A stretch of 64,000 bases of DNA from Aquiflexum balticum DSM 16537 (GTDB lineage: Bacteria; Bacteroidota; Bacteroidia; Cytophagales; Cyclobacteriaceae): positions 1,240,001 through 1,304,000 of the forward strand of contig NZ_LT838813.1 in assembly GCF_900176595.1 (NCBI RefSeq). Direction: 5' to 3'. Below, one piece after another: positions 8,676-17,869 of this stretch (positions are counted from its first letter, which is position 1; each line of letters starts with the position of its first letter). The notes below the pieces were generated by a model. That model had not been told where the DNA came from and did no database searches. It worked only from the letters and a program-made list of their open reading frames with translations. Position numbers and translations under genes: made by a program.

Positions 8676-9509
8676 TTAAGATAGGTCAATTTCCATTCCT
8701 TCCCTTGCAAATTCCAGTTTTGATGGACTCTTTATTCCACTTAATATCTCAGCATGAAATTCCTGTAGCTGAAGATCTGTATGGGAAGGGTCATGATGTG
8801 TGAGCAAAAGATGTCTTACTTCTGCAATTGAAGCCAGTTGTATGGCATCCTCTATACTCGAATGACCCCAGCCTTTTCTGTTTTCGTATTCCAATGCAGT
8901 ATATTGGCCATCATGCAGCAAAAGATCAGCCTGATTAGCCAGATTAAATCCCGATATCCATCTTTTGTCCGGAATTATACCTGATCGACCCAAAGCAGGC
9001 TCATTGTCAGGGATATAAGCCAAGACGGCATTTTTCCCTTTTACCCTAAACCCTACTGTGGGACCTGGGTGGATTACGTATTCAGAATCAACAGAAAAGG
9101 GACCTATTTGGAAATTGCTGTTGGAGATCTCATGGAGAGTCAGTTGGCAGGGAAGATCCCGGAGAGATATGGGGAACAATGGCGGCGAAAGATACTTGTT
9201 GAGTCTTTTCTGTAAACTTAAGGTGGCACTTGCAGGAGCCCAAATATGAACTTCTTTGGAGCTATCAAACAATGGCTTGAAAAACCCAAGTCCCTGGATA
9301 TGGTCCATATGCAAATGAGTGAGCAAAATGTCGATGCGCTTGGTTGATTTATCGGGAAGGCTAACTTTTCGCAAACCTGAACCTCCATCTAAAATCAACA
9401 ACCATCCCTCTTCCAAGACTGTCACGCAGGAGGTGTTCCCACCATAATAGGAGGTTTCAGAACCTGCTGTGGGAATCGATCCCCTTACTCCTATTATTGA
9501 AACTATCAT
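8676..9509 (-). CDS. MBL-fold metallo-hydrolase
   Basis: With ATG 9509 the product is 277 residues. The zinc-binding signature of the metallo-beta-lactamase fold is seen in THLHMDHIQG, with further ligands in LLHDGQYT and LLLTHHDPSH, the arrangement of the RNase Z / class II phosphodiesterase-like branch. The N-terminal IGVRGSIPTAG is also typical of that branch. ATG 9509 overlaps the TGA of the upstream PAS gene as ATGA, which decides the start against a longer frame from 9527 and implies translational coupling. Likely a cytosolic phosphodiesterase or related hydrolase; substrate unknown. Confidence 0.83.
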   Translation of the reverse strand: MIVSIIGVRGSIPTAGSETSYYGGNTSCVTVLEEGWLLILDGGSGLRKVSLPDKSTKRIDILLTHLHMDHIQGLGFFKPLFDSSKEVHIWAPASATLSLQKRLNKYLSPPLFPISLRDLPCQLTLHEISNSNFQIGPFSVDSEYVIHPGPTVGFRVKGKNAVLAYIPDNEPALGRSGIIPDKRWISGFNLANQADLLLHDGQYTALEYENRKGWGHSSIEDAIQLASIAEVRHLLLTHHDPSHTDLQLQEFHAEILSGIKSPSKLEFAREGMEIDLS

Positions 9510-9901
9510 AGGTCTCTTGATTCCCAAAAAATAGCCACTGCACCGAGAAACTTATGTGACCGACCAATTATTGGGTATGATGTAACTGAAATTTTTTCAT
9601 TTTTACCCTTGAGGCTTTCTATAAAAAAAACCTTATAATGAGGAAGTTGGTCCTGCAATGTCATCACAAGAGGCAGACCTTCGGGTGATAGAGGTTCTCC
9701 TTGTTCATCAAGTGGTTTGAATATGGTTGCCCAAGTCCCGACCTCCATTTCACCTGTATCTTCAAAGCGTGTTCCCAGAATTTCTTCCGCAGGTTCATTA
9801 TAGAAAATAAGGTTGCCTGCTGTATCTGTTATAAATACAGGTATTGAAAGGCAATCCGCTAGTTGGCGGTTAAGAATAATTTCTATTTCATATGCGCTCA
9901 T
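9506..9901 (-). CDS. Single-domain PAS protein
   Basis: The 131-residue product is almost wholly one PAS domain: an N-terminal helix, PVFITDTAGNLIFYNEPAEEILG (PAS core; residues about 20-43), then a KISVTSYPI and FLGAVAIFWE beta pair (PAC). No kinase, cyclase or DNA-binding output domain is attached. PAS domains sense ligands, redox or light, and stand-alone forms usually pass the signal to a partner protein. Its stop overlaps the start of the MBL hydrolase by ATGA, and the oxidase follows, so the output may be one of these enzymes. That link is inferred only from gene order. Confidence 0.75.
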   Translation of the reverse strand: MSAYEIEIILNRQLADCLSIPVFITDTAGNLIFYNEPAEEILGTRFEDTGEMEVGTWATIFKPLDEQGEPLSPEGLPLVMTLQDQLPHYKVFFIESLKGKNEKISVTSYPIIGRSHKFLGAVAIFWESRDL

Positions 9902-10011
9902 CAGGGAAAATTATTGTCTAAGCTAAATATAGGAAAACAAAACATAATATATCCATAGCCACATGACTTTTTACCTTTTGCCTTAAATTATGATAGCAAT
10001 TGTAACAAACA

Positions 10012-11685
10012 TCAGCGGTCAAAAAATGGAGGTCTTTTCCGCTGCCATTCTGTTTTTTTCTGGTAGTGTGACCCTAGCATAATGAGTTTTTCCTCGTCAT
10101 ATAGATTGGCCAAAAACGTAATGGATGTTGGACTGCCATTTTGGGAAAATCCGTTGGGCATACATAAGGCAGGATGACCGGTGAGGTTGGTAATCAGAAG
10201 TTGATTCCCTGCGAAAGACGGCGCAACAATCACATCAAATTCTTTGAATAATTCATGGATCTCCTCAATTAAAATAGATCTATACCTATTAGCCTGAATA
10301 TACTCTACCGCAGGAATAAACCTGGCTGTTCTAAAGATATTGGGCCATGCGTTTTTATGTTGGGCTACCAGTAAGTCATCTCTATTCGATCTGGTCAAAT
10401 CATCAAAGGCCGCTGCGGCTTCTGCCTCCAGAATAATCCGCATGCTTCCTACAGGTACCGAGGTGCTCAATTCCAATGGATGTAAGGTCAAACCCATAGC
10501 TTTCAGATCCTCCAAGACCTGTAAATCATTTGCCAAATTGCTGCGATCTCCTTCAAAAAATGCAGGGAAGTAACCTATTTTCAAATCCTTAATGGAATTG
10601 GACCCGGAATAATTGAAAGCTGCTGGAATAGTGCTCTTATCTTTTTCATCAAATCCATTGATTGTAGAAAGGACAATTCCATTGTCCAAAGCAGACCTTG
10701 ATATAGGCCCGATTTTGTCCATACTCCAGCTTAAGGCCATGGCCCCATGCCTGCTTACCCTACCAAAGGTTGGCCTTAGTCCGGTAACTCCATTTCTTGT
10801 TGAAGGGGATACTATGCTGCCGAGTGTTTCTGTACCTATTGCAAATGGTACCAAAGCTGCGCTAACTGCTGATGCCGAGCCGGCAGATGAACCGCTTGAG
10901 CCTTGATTTAGGTTCCAAGGGTTTTTGGTGATGCCACCATACCAAACATCTCCCATTGCCAGGGCACCTAAAGTAAATTTTCCAACCAAAACGGCTCCTG
11001 AAGCATCTAGCTTTTCCACTACCGTTGCCGTTTCATCAATTAACTGATCTTTGAAAGGTGCTGCCCCCCATGTTGTTTTGGTTCCTTTTACAGAAAGTAA
11101 ATCTTTTATTCCATAAGGAATGCCATGTAATGGACCTCGATAATTACCGTTTTGTATTTCAATATCCATTTCTCTGGCTTTCTGTAGGGCTTCAGTATCC
11201 AATAAGGTGATAAGACATTGTAGTGTATCAGAATATTTTTTGATTCTATTCAAATAAATTGTGGTCAATCTTTCTGAACTTAATTTTCTGGATTTTATCA
11301 AAACCGAGAGTTCAGCCACAGAAAGAAATGCGATATCTTTTTCATTTTGCGGCAAGTCCACTGTAGCAGGTAATCCCCAATTAAAAGGCTTTTGCATCTG
11401 CTCAGGTACAAAACCATGCGGTAAGGGGTTGAAAGCAATTGCAGGACCGGTGGAATTTTCAATTGGGATTTTTCTCATTTCCTGGTAGGCGGCAAGTTGA
11501 TCATTGAGATCCCTTAACATGCTGTCTCTTTCCGCTTGATTGAACTCCAATCCAATTAAGGTCTCTGCACCTTCAATGGATATCCGGGTGATCTCTCCTG
11601 ATTTTTTACCTACAATAAAACCCAAGGATAAAAGAATGGGTATGATAAAAATCCAAAGTCTTCGGTCAATTTTAGAATGCTTCAT
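10012..11685 (-). CDS. Amidase signature family enzyme, membrane-anchored or exported
   Basis: From ATG 11685 the product is 557 residues and begins MKHSKIDRRLWIFIIPILLS, a signal peptide or membrane anchor; the frame open to 11940 would run through the divergent gene and hides this signal. The amidase signature is complete: Lys194 in GIPYGIKD, the serine-rich GSSGSSAGSA loop with the cis-Ser, and the nucleophile in GTETLGSIVSP. Residues 30-110 before the catalytic domain are not assigned. These Ser-cisSer-Lys hydrolases cleave carboxamides. The family is broad, so the substrate is unknown; the anchor suggests it acts outside the cytoplasm. It is not a GatA: no gatB or gatC is near. Confidence 0.83.
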   Translation of the reverse strand: MKHSKIDRRLWIFIIPILLSLGFIVGKKSGEITRISIEGAETLIGLEFNQAERDSMLRDLNDQLAAYQEMRKIPIENSTGPAIAFNPLPHGFVPEQMQKPFNWGLPATVDLPQNEKDIAFLSVAELSVLIKSRKLSSERLTTIYLNRIKKYSDTLQCLITLLDTEALQKAREMDIEIQNGNYRGPLHGIPYGIKDLLSVKGTKTTWGAAPFKDQLIDETATVVEKLDASGAVLVGKFTLGALAMGDVWYGGITKNPWNLNQGSSGSSAGSASAVSAALVPFAIGTETLGSIVSPSTRNGVTGLRPTFGRVSRHGAMALSWSMDKIGPISRSALDNGIVLSTINGFDEKDKSTIPAAFNYSGSNSIKDLKIGYFPAFFEGDRSNLANDLQVLEDLKAMGLTLHPLELSTSVPVGSMRIILEAEAAAAFDDLTRSNRDDLLVAQHKNAWPNIFRTARFIPAVEYIQANRYRSILIEEIHELFKEFDVIVAPSFAGNQLLITNLTGHPALCMPNGFSQNGSPTSITFLANLYDEEKLIMLGSHYQKKTEWQRKRPPFFDR

Positions 11686-11758
11686 GTAGTTTTGTGTTTG
11701 AAACGTATTTTTATTCCCAAATGGGGATTTGATTTTAGGAAGGTAATGATAATCTAGA

Positions 11759-12196
11759 ATGGATAACAATAAGCTTACACCAATATTCCCTATGCCGATG
11801 CGGGGGCTGCTTTTACTTACAGGAATGTATTCTTTTGCCTGGTCGGCATTTTTCAGGTATTTCGGGGGGGACCTAATGAGGTGGCTTGCCATGAATCCAA
11901 CAGAGATCCCGGAAATCAGTGCTAGGGTTTTCGGTACCACAGGGATGGTAATTGGTTTTTTGATTTTTTTAAGTGCTTTTTATCCTATCAGTTGGCATTA
12001 TCTTATCATGGTAGGAATCGCTGGAAAAATGATCTTGGCAGCTTGGTTTTTCCTTGCTTTCATCCCTGAATTGGGTTGGAATAAGCGCTCCATCTTCCAC
12101 TTGGTTTTCAATGAATTGCTATGGCTGATTCCTTTATCCATAATTCTGATAAGGGCTATTAAGGTGAAAAAATATTTAAAGGATTTGCCAGAGTAA
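11759..12196 (+). CDS. Four-helix membrane protein of unknown function
   Basis: The 145-residue product has four hydrophobic segments (about residues 14-33, 56-79, 80-104 and 111-133), a conserved-looking GMYSFAWSAFFRYFGG loop after the first helix, and a basic C-terminal tail. I do not recognise the family with confidence. It is divergent from the amidase (73 bases between starts) and its stop lies 14 bases before the stop of the convergent FGE-fold gene. Coding support is the length, the membrane pattern and the absence of a competing frame. Confidence 0.65.
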   Translation: MDNNKLTPIFPMPMRGLLLLTGMYSFAWSAFFRYFGGDLMRWLAMNPTEIPEISARVFGTTGMVIGFLIFLSAFYPISWHYLIMVGIAGKMILAAWFFLAFIPELGWNKRSIFHLVFNELLWLIPLSIILIRAIKVKKYLKDLPE

Positions 12197-12210
12197 CCCG
12201 TGCATTCTTT

Positions 12211-13050
12211 TTAACGGCTTTCTCTAACCAACCTAAAACCCACATCATAGCCATTTCCAGGACCAGCTCCATGGAATAAATAGGTGGCATTGGTAACATC
12301 AGAAGTAATGCTGCCCCCTTTCAAAACATGTACTTCGCCTTTTTCCGGGGGGCTCGGGTATGCAAAAATATCATTGTTATAATAGTCTTCAACCCATTCC
12401 CAAACGTTGCCCAACATATCATATAATCCCCAAGGATTGGGTTTTTTTGTGCCAATGGGTTTTGTGGTTCCTTTATTGGTTTGTTGAATCCAAGCTTGTT
12501 CGCGTGTTTCTGACCAAGATAATAAGGAGTCATTACCTGCTCTGGCAGCATATTCCCATTCAAATTCAGTAGGTAGGCGATACTGATAAATGCTATCCAT
12601 CTCGTTCAGTTTGGTCAAAAATTCCTGTACCATTTGCCAAGTGACATTATCGACCGGAAATAAATCTGCATTTCCTCCGACTTTATCTGCATCAAAAATT
12701 GAAGGGTTGGATCCCATTACCGCTTTCCATAGTCCCTGAGTGACTTCATATTTTCCGATGTAATAAGGTTCCGCTATGTTTACCCAAAAACCTGGTCTGG
12801 AATCCTTTTCTGCCATTTCCTTACAGCGTCTAAAATCTTCCTCTGTCCATTTTTCTTTTTCAGGAACATCCCGTTTGTCAGGATAACTTGGGCATTCAAT
12901 TTCAATTTTTCCTACTAAGAATTTTCCAGGTTCAATCTTTTGAAATTCCATTCTAAGGTTATTGGGAATACCATGATTGACCTGTTGGGAATAAAGAGGC
13001 CATGATGCCATATATCCTATAAAAAACAGAAATTGAACAAAGTTTTTCAT
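12211..13050 (-). CDS. FGE/SUMF1-fold secreted protein lacking the catalytic cysteines
   Basis: The 279-residue precursor has a signal peptide (first 22 residues, ending near LYSQQ). The FGE-sulfatase fold is shown by YYIGKYEVTQGLWKAVMG, the PVDNVTWQMVQEF helix, YRLPTEFEWEYAARAG, GLYDMLGNVWEWVEDYY and a final GFRLVRE. True formylglycine-generating enzymes need a Cys pair between the KGGS strand and GFR; here that stretch has no Cys, so sulfatase activation is unlikely. Two Cys are in an N-terminal insert (IECPSYPD and RRCKEMA). It starts 2 bases after the DUF1080 gene's stop and so is the last gene of the carbohydrate operon. Confidence 0.82.
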   Translation of the reverse strand: MKNFVQFLFFIGYMASWPLYSQQVNHGIPNNLRMEFQKIEPGKFLVGKIEIECPSYPDKRDVPEKEKWTEEDFRRCKEMAEKDSRPGFWVNIAEPYYIGKYEVTQGLWKAVMGSNPSIFDADKVGGNADLFPVDNVTWQMVQEFLTKLNEMDSIYQYRLPTEFEWEYAARAGNDSLLSWSETREQAWIQQTNKGTTKPIGTKKPNPWGLYDMLGNVWEWVEDYYNNDIFAYPSPPEKGEVHVLKGGSITSDVTNATYLFHGAGPGNGYDVGFRLVRESR

Positions 13051-13052
13051 TT

Positions 13053-13823
13053 TCAGAAAGCCGGTTTAAGTTCCTTGATCTTAATATTCCTAAAGGAATG
13101 AGCTGCATCAGGTTTCCAAGAGAAATCACAGCACCTCCCACCTGGCACAGGTTGCAAAGTGGCACTCCAATGCAATTGAAATGCAATCATTCCCGCAGTG
13201 ACATCACCAATCAAATCATTGCGTTGCCCTTCTGCGTCCCACATGTGTATTCCATTTATCCACAATGACACTTTTGGTATTTCTCCGGTTATTCGGATTA
13301 AGAAACTGTTCCAATCACCCTTATTCCAAACTTCATCCAAGTTTTCAATTTTGGCATTGATAGTGGTTCTCAGCAATTCTCCAAAAAGATTACCGGTTCC
13401 CCTTTCTCCATCTCCTGCCAATTCCAATTGATAAGCTGAACCACTTTCACTCGATCTAAGAAAAATTCCACCATTGGTTCCCGGGTGGCCTTTGAATTCA
13501 AGTTGTAGTTCAAAATCCTGATATTTTTTGTCCGTGAGTATAATGCCCCCCTGTCCATAGGGATATTGTTTCATGACAAGGGCCCCATTTTCAATATAAA
13601 AATTCCCCATCGTTCCATGGTGATTGGTTTTGCTGATATGCCAACCATCTAAATTTTCACCATTGAAAATCGAAATAAATCCATTTTGTGTATAATCCTT
13701 TTGTGCACAAATGATATGACTGATCATTATGAGACATATTCCTAAAAATTTCCTCAATACAAACCCGACAGATGAGAAAGAGAATTGGTCTTTTCTATTT
13801 AAAGGTTGAATTGCACTTGCCAT
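13053..13823 (-). CDS. DUF1080 (3-keto-disaccharide hydrolase family) secreted protein
   Basis: The 256-residue product contains the DUF1080 concanavalin-like fold: SIFNGENLDGWH, the GNFYIENGALVM strand, DFELQLEFKGHPGTNGGIFLR and the C-terminal FRNIKIKEL. Members studied in Bacteroidota cleave or rearrange 3-keto-glycosides in the periplasm. The N-terminus has a hydrophobic stretch ending MISHIICAQ, consistent with export, although it begins about 22 residues in; a shorter start is possible. It lies 8 bases after the PQQ dehydrogenase stop and 2 bases before the FGE-fold start, so the three genes form one transcript. The upstream enzyme could supply an oxidised sugar, but this is inference. 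Confidence 0.85.
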   Translation of the reverse strand: MASAIQPLNRKDQFSFSSVGFVLRKFLGICLIMISHIICAQKDYTQNGFISIFNGENLDGWHISKTNHHGTMGNFYIENGALVMKQYPYGQGGIILTDKKYQDFELQLEFKGHPGTNGGIFLRSSESGSAYQLELAGDGERGTGNLFGELLRTTINAKIENLDEVWNKGDWNSFLIRITGEIPKVSLWINGIHMWDAEGQRNDLIGDVTAGMIAFQLHWSATLQPVPGGRCCDFSWKPDAAHSFRNIKIKELKPAF

Positions 13824-13831
13824 CAGTTTTT

Positions 13832-16675
13832 CTATTTAATAAACTCGATTCCTGTCATCATAATCAGAGCGTCACTTTCTTTTGCCTGCAAATTCTTTAC
13901 CACGATAAATAAATCATGCAATCCATCTGATTTAGAAATATCAAAGGTTGCCGGAAGACCCATAGCCTCTCCGAAGAAAGGACCCTTATCTCCTTTGGGG
14001 GCTGGTGGTATTGTATATGCCTCTCCAATTATCTGTCCTTCAGGATTGCCCGATCTGAGCTCGATGGTTGCTCCAACAAAATGAGACCAATGCCAAAAGC
14101 GATTTGGCGCTCCGATTTTGATCTGATTGATTCCAGTAAGGTCTATTTCTTTGAAACCTATATGTCCTCCTCTTCCTGTGAAAATAAAACCCGGATCATT
14201 GGTTGAAGGGGTATAAGAAATACCGGTAACCGAAAAGAAATCCGCATCTTCCGGAGCCAAAACAGGATATCTTAGTAGAAAATAATCTTTCCCCGTCAAG
14301 TTCAGGCCCTCTTTTTCCGGTGATCCTTTGTCTGTATAACTTGCCAAGAAAACATAAGACCCCATTTCCAAAGGAGTTCGGAAATACGAATCCAGCCTTT
14401 TGCCTCTTCCCCTCTTTTTAAAGGCTTTTGTCTGGTATTGACCGGATGATCCCAAATTGATATTTTTTCCATTTTCAGAATCTATTTCAAGAATATAATC
14501 AATGATCTGAGAAATTTCAGAAGGATTTAATGTGGGCTGTGGAGGCATAGGTGAATCTCCCCATTTACCCGAACCCCCTTCAGAAATACTTTTTGACAGG
14601 GTTTCAAAAGCTTTGGGATCTTTCTTATACCTATTGGCGATATCCCGAAAAGCAGGACCGACCAATTTACCTTCCTCTAAATGACAGGAAAGGCAATTGC
14701 TTTTTTGTATCAAAGCTTTGGCATTGAGATGTCTTAACCTAGTGTCTGTATTCAGTTTATCTTGCCTATCCAACAAGGCCAATTGTGGATAGCCCATTCC
14801 TGATGGAATATATTGTGCTGTGACCAACACATCTTCTTTCCTTATATTTCCTGCTACCAAACTCCCTTCTTCATTATCTTCAACAGAAACTACGTACTTG
14901 ATCATCGCATCCGGGAAGTAAAAACTTTGGTTCCCTTCCAAAATTTGAAATTTTACTTGGGGCTGACTGTTCCCGGCAATAATTTGGAATGAATCCTCAG
15001 AAGCAAGTCCATCGGGATCTTTTACCTCCAGATTTACTACATATTTACCTGGTTCTTCAAGTATCAATGTGGGATTTAAGTCCGTAAGGTTTTGGACCAT
15101 TTTTCCATCAATACCTTTGATCGTCCAATTATAGGTCAATGAATCACCATCAAAATCCAAACTCCCTTCAGAAGATAGTCTTAGCTTCAAAGGTGCTTTT
15201 CCATCCAGGACATTAGCGCTTGCTCTGGCAATCGGTGCCCTATTGCCAGCATTGTATTCTATTCTGGAGATTTTTCCCTGTCCACCTATCCCGTATTCTA
15301 CTAAATATAAATCCCCATTGGGGCTGAAATCCATATCCAAAGGCTGGCTATGTGTCAATAATTCTGCCGGAAGAAATTTCTCCAAGGAAATTACTTTTGA
15401 GCGCTGCTCATCCATTTCCACCACCATGATCCAATTCCGGACATAATCGGTAATAAACCATTTGCCTTCAAAATAGTCAGGGAAAACCCTTTCTGCATTT
15501 TTGGAGAAATCCTTCTTTCTAAAAATCGGACCACCAACTGCCGACCTAGCGGCACTGCCCAGCAAAGGCCACTTTTCCGAAACTTGGTAAGGATAGGCCA
15601 TGAGAGCTTCCTGTGCGGGTGGAAGAATCTTGAGCCCCGTATTGTTGGGAGAATCGTTGTAGCTGGAGTCAGGCTTATACGGGTCGCCGTATTCTCCAGT
15701 AGCATAATCATAACTTTTGTAAGCCCTGTTATACCCAATAAAATAAGGCCAACCATAATTTCCCGGACCTTTGGCGACATTGAATTCATCGTAACCCATT
15801 GGTCCAAATTCGTCTGAGTCCATTCCTGCATCCGGTCCCACTTCTCCCCAATGAAGATATTGGGTTTTGGAGTCAATTGACAATCGCCATGGATTTCTGT
15901 TGCCCATCACATAAATCTCAGGTAAGGTATTTGGAGTACCCGGTTCAAACAAATTTCCTTTTGGGATGCTGTAATTGCCATCAGTTTGTGGTTTGATTCT
16001 AATGATGGTTCCACGCAAGTCATTGGTGTTTCCAGCTGTCCTTGCTTCATCTTCGCCTCTACCCCCTTCATTTTTAAATGGAAGCGGTGAATATTGAGTG
16101 GGATGCGAATCTGCCCCAATACTGAGGTATAAATTCCCTTCTTTGTCCCAGGTCATTCCCCCACCAAAATGCTGACCATCCGGTTGTTCCCAAGGAACAG
16201 TCAGGATTATTTTTTCAGCTGAAAAATCAAGTTTGCCTTCTTTATCCAATTCAAACCTGGAAAGCCGCAAGGCATTCCCCTTGTCTGCGGCTGCCGAAAA
16301 AAAGAGAAACAATTGGCGGTTACTTTCAAAATCTCTGTCCAGCAAAATTCCTATCAAACCTGGTGCTGTTTCTTCGGTCAGGTCTAAAGTGCCTAACAAC
16401 TCAACCTCTCCTGTTTTTTCATTATATCGCTTTACGTTTCCGATCCGCTCAATCCAATATATGTTTCCACTCTGATCGAATTCAATTTGAAGCGGCTCCT
16501 CCAAACCCTCAACAAGGATTTTCTGTGTAAATCTGCTGTCTTCAGGCCGAATGGATTCAACTTGTTTCAAATTTTCTTTACAGGCTGTGGTGAATCCAAG
16601 AAAAAGAAGAAGGATAATCTTTATCTTGACTTTTGGATAAAAGGCATAGAATGAATTTTTCGGGAAAGCAATCAT
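13832..16675 (-). CDS. PQQ-type sugar dehydrogenase fused to PKD domain and cytochrome c
   Basis: This 947-residue lipoprotein (signal about residues 15-31, lipidation Cys in FTTACKEN) has modules in order. A six-bladed glucose/sorbosone dehydrogenase propeller spans about residues 45-480 (IGILLDRDF, HFGGGMTWDKEGNLYLS, GNRNPWRLS). A PKD-like domain spans about 490-575 (FDGDSLTYNWTIKG). A class I cytochrome c with haem site CLSCH (C661, C664, H665) and a likely Met ligand in DSPMPPQP follows. The C-terminal beta-sandwich is carbohydrate-binding-like. Such fusions oxidise sugars in the periplasm with PQQ and pass electrons to the haem and respiratory chain. No PQQ biosynthesis genes are in the window. 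First gene of a three-gene operon. Confidence 0.88.
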   Translation of the reverse strand: MIAFPKNSFYAFYPKVKIKIILLLFLGFTTACKENLKQVESIRPEDSRFTQKILVEGLEEPLQIEFDQSGNIYWIERIGNVKRYNEKTGEVELLGTLDLTEETAPGLIGILLDRDFESNRQLFLFFSAAADKGNALRLSRFELDKEGKLDFSAEKIILTVPWEQPDGQHFGGGMTWDKEGNLYLSIGADSHPTQYSPLPFKNEGGRGEDEARTAGNTNDLRGTIIRIKPQTDGNYSIPKGNLFEPGTPNTLPEIYVMGNRNPWRLSIDSKTQYLHWGEVGPDAGMDSDEFGPMGYDEFNVAKGPGNYGWPYFIGYNRAYKSYDYATGEYGDPYKPDSSYNDSPNNTGLKILPPAQEALMAYPYQVSEKWPLLGSAARSAVGGPIFRKKDFSKNAERVFPDYFEGKWFITDYVRNWIMVVEMDEQRSKVISLEKFLPAELLTHSQPLDMDFSPNGDLYLVEYGIGGQGKISRIEYNAGNRAPIARASANVLDGKAPLKLRLSSEGSLDFDGDSLTYNWTIKGIDGKMVQNLTDLNPTLILEEPGKYVVNLEVKDPDGLASEDSFQIIAGNSQPQVKFQILEGNQSFYFPDAMIKYVVSVEDNEEGSLVAGNIRKEDVLVTAQYIPSGMGYPQLALLDRQDKLNTDTRLRHLNAKALIQKSNCLSCHLEEGKLVGPAFRDIANRYKKDPKAFETLSKSISEGGSGKWGDSPMPPQPTLNPSEISQIIDYILEIDSENGKNINLGSSGQYQTKAFKKRGRGKRLDSYFRTPLEMGSYVFLASYTDKGSPEKEGLNLTGKDYFLLRYPVLAPEDADFFSVTGISYTPSTNDPGFIFTGRGGHIGFKEIDLTGINQIKIGAPNRFWHWSHFVGATIELRSGNPEGQIIGEAYTIPPAPKGDKGPFFGEAMGLPATFDISKSDGLHDLFIVVKNLQAKESDALIMMTGIEFIK

Positions 16676-16868
16676 GGGTGGTTATTTTGGGAGATGTTAA
16701 ACGATATATAAATATGGAAATAGTCTCTTGAAAAGAGAAAGTAATATTGACAATCGGCAAATTTTATGACTTTGAATTTATTTCCAATCCACTAATAATT
16801 CCCAATACAGGGCATTTCCTTAATACCTTGATTTTGTAAGAAAACACCAATTTTTTAGAATCTTTTTA

Positions 16869-16876
16869 TAAGTTTG
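16869..16876 (+). promoter_or_regulatory. Possible -7 element upstream of the Tat isomerase-like gene
   Basis: TAAGTTTG matches the Bacteroidota -7 consensus TAnnTTTG and lies 22 bases before the ATG at 16899. No TTTG sits at the preferred 19-base spacing, so the assignment is tentative. Confidence 0.35.
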
Positions 16877-16898
16877 AAACTTATATAGCTGATCACCG

Positions 16899-17864
16899 AT
16901 GAACCGTAGGAAATTTATAATTAAAAGTACCTTGTCAACTGCAGGATTGGGTTTAATGCCTGCTTTCTCTCATTCGAATAATATGAAAATAGCCAATACA
17001 GATTTCGGAGTAGCTCTTTTTACCCTACCCAAAGCCCTTTCAGAGGATTTTGAAGGTACAATCCGAATAATCAGTGAAATGGGGTATAAGGAATTGGAGT
17101 TCTTTGGTCCATACGATTTTAGTGATGAGGGTGTAAAAAAGAGTTGGAATCAGCTAACACCACTTCTTGGGTTTTCGGGAAGCGGATATTTTGGTCATCC
17201 CTACAAAGAAACCAGGGAAATACTGGATAGGTATGGATTAAAAGCCCCTGCTATTCATGTGGACCTTCAAACTCTGGAAAAAAATATGGGTCAAGTGGCA
17301 GAGGCTGCAAATGTTCTCGGTCATAAATACGTAGGAATTGCGATGATCCCGGAAGAAATGAGGCCGGATTTGGAAGGGTATAAGAAGACAATAGATACTT
17401 TCAATAGGGTTGGTGCATCTGCCAAAAAATATGGACTGACGTTTTTTTATCATAATCACGGTTATGGCCACAAGGAAATGGAAGGTGTAGTCCCATTTGA
17501 TTTAATTCTAAAAAACACTGATCCTGAATTGGTAAAAATGGAATTGGATGTTTTCTGGTTTGCTGCGGCAGGAGTAGATTCCAAAAAGATACTCAAGGAA
17601 AATCCGGGCAGGTTTCCATTGCTTCATATTAAAGATATGAGCGAGGCAAAAACGTTTACCGGAGATGGTGGAAACCCTTCAGAATGGATGAGCCTTTTCC
17701 CCTATTTGACAGACGCAGGAGATGGGGTTTTGGACCTTCCGGGAATTTTGAAACAGGCAAAAAAATCAGGAGTAAAGCACTTTTTCCTTGAAAAAGACAA
17801 TACTCCTGAATTTGAAAGCGCATTGATGAGAAGTTTTAACTTCCTCTCGAAGCTTAAACTTTAG
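16899..17864 (+). CDS. Tat-exported sugar phosphate isomerase/epimerase-like TIM barrel protein
   Basis: The 321-residue precursor begins MNRRKFIIKSTLSTAGLG, a twin-arginine signal, so it is exported folded. The rest is a xylose-isomerase/AP-endonuclease-2 type TIM barrel: EMGYKELEFFGPY, GLKAPAIHVDL, YGLTFFYHNHGYGH (metal-site His), ELDVFWFAAAG and PLLHIKDM. Relatives in Bacteroidota accompany secreted 3-keto-sugar or inositol-type dehydrogenases. It is divergent from the PQQ dehydrogenase operon (223 bases apart), so shared regulation is plausible. The true substrate is unknown. Confidence 0.85.
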   Translation: MNRRKFIIKSTLSTAGLGLMPAFSHSNNMKIANTDFGVALFTLPKALSEDFEGTIRIISEMGYKELEFFGPYDFSDEGVKKSWNQLTPLLGFSGSGYFGHPYKETREILDRYGLKAPAIHVDLQTLEKNMGQVAEAANVLGHKYVGIAMIPEEMRPDLEGYKKTIDTFNRVGASAKKYGLTFFYHNHGYGHKEMEGVVPFDLILKNTDPELVKMELDVFWFAAAGVDSKKILKENPGRFPLLHIKDMSEAKTFTGDGGNPSEWMSLFPYLTDAGDGVLDLPGILKQAKKSGVKHFFLEKDNTPEFESALMRSFNFLSKLKL

Positions 17865-17869
17865 AAATT

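Noticed and set aside
15391-15876. 161-codon minus-strand frame inside the PQQ dehydrogenase gene
   Set aside because: Same strand, wrong frame, no domain; the 947-residue frame is continuous through it.
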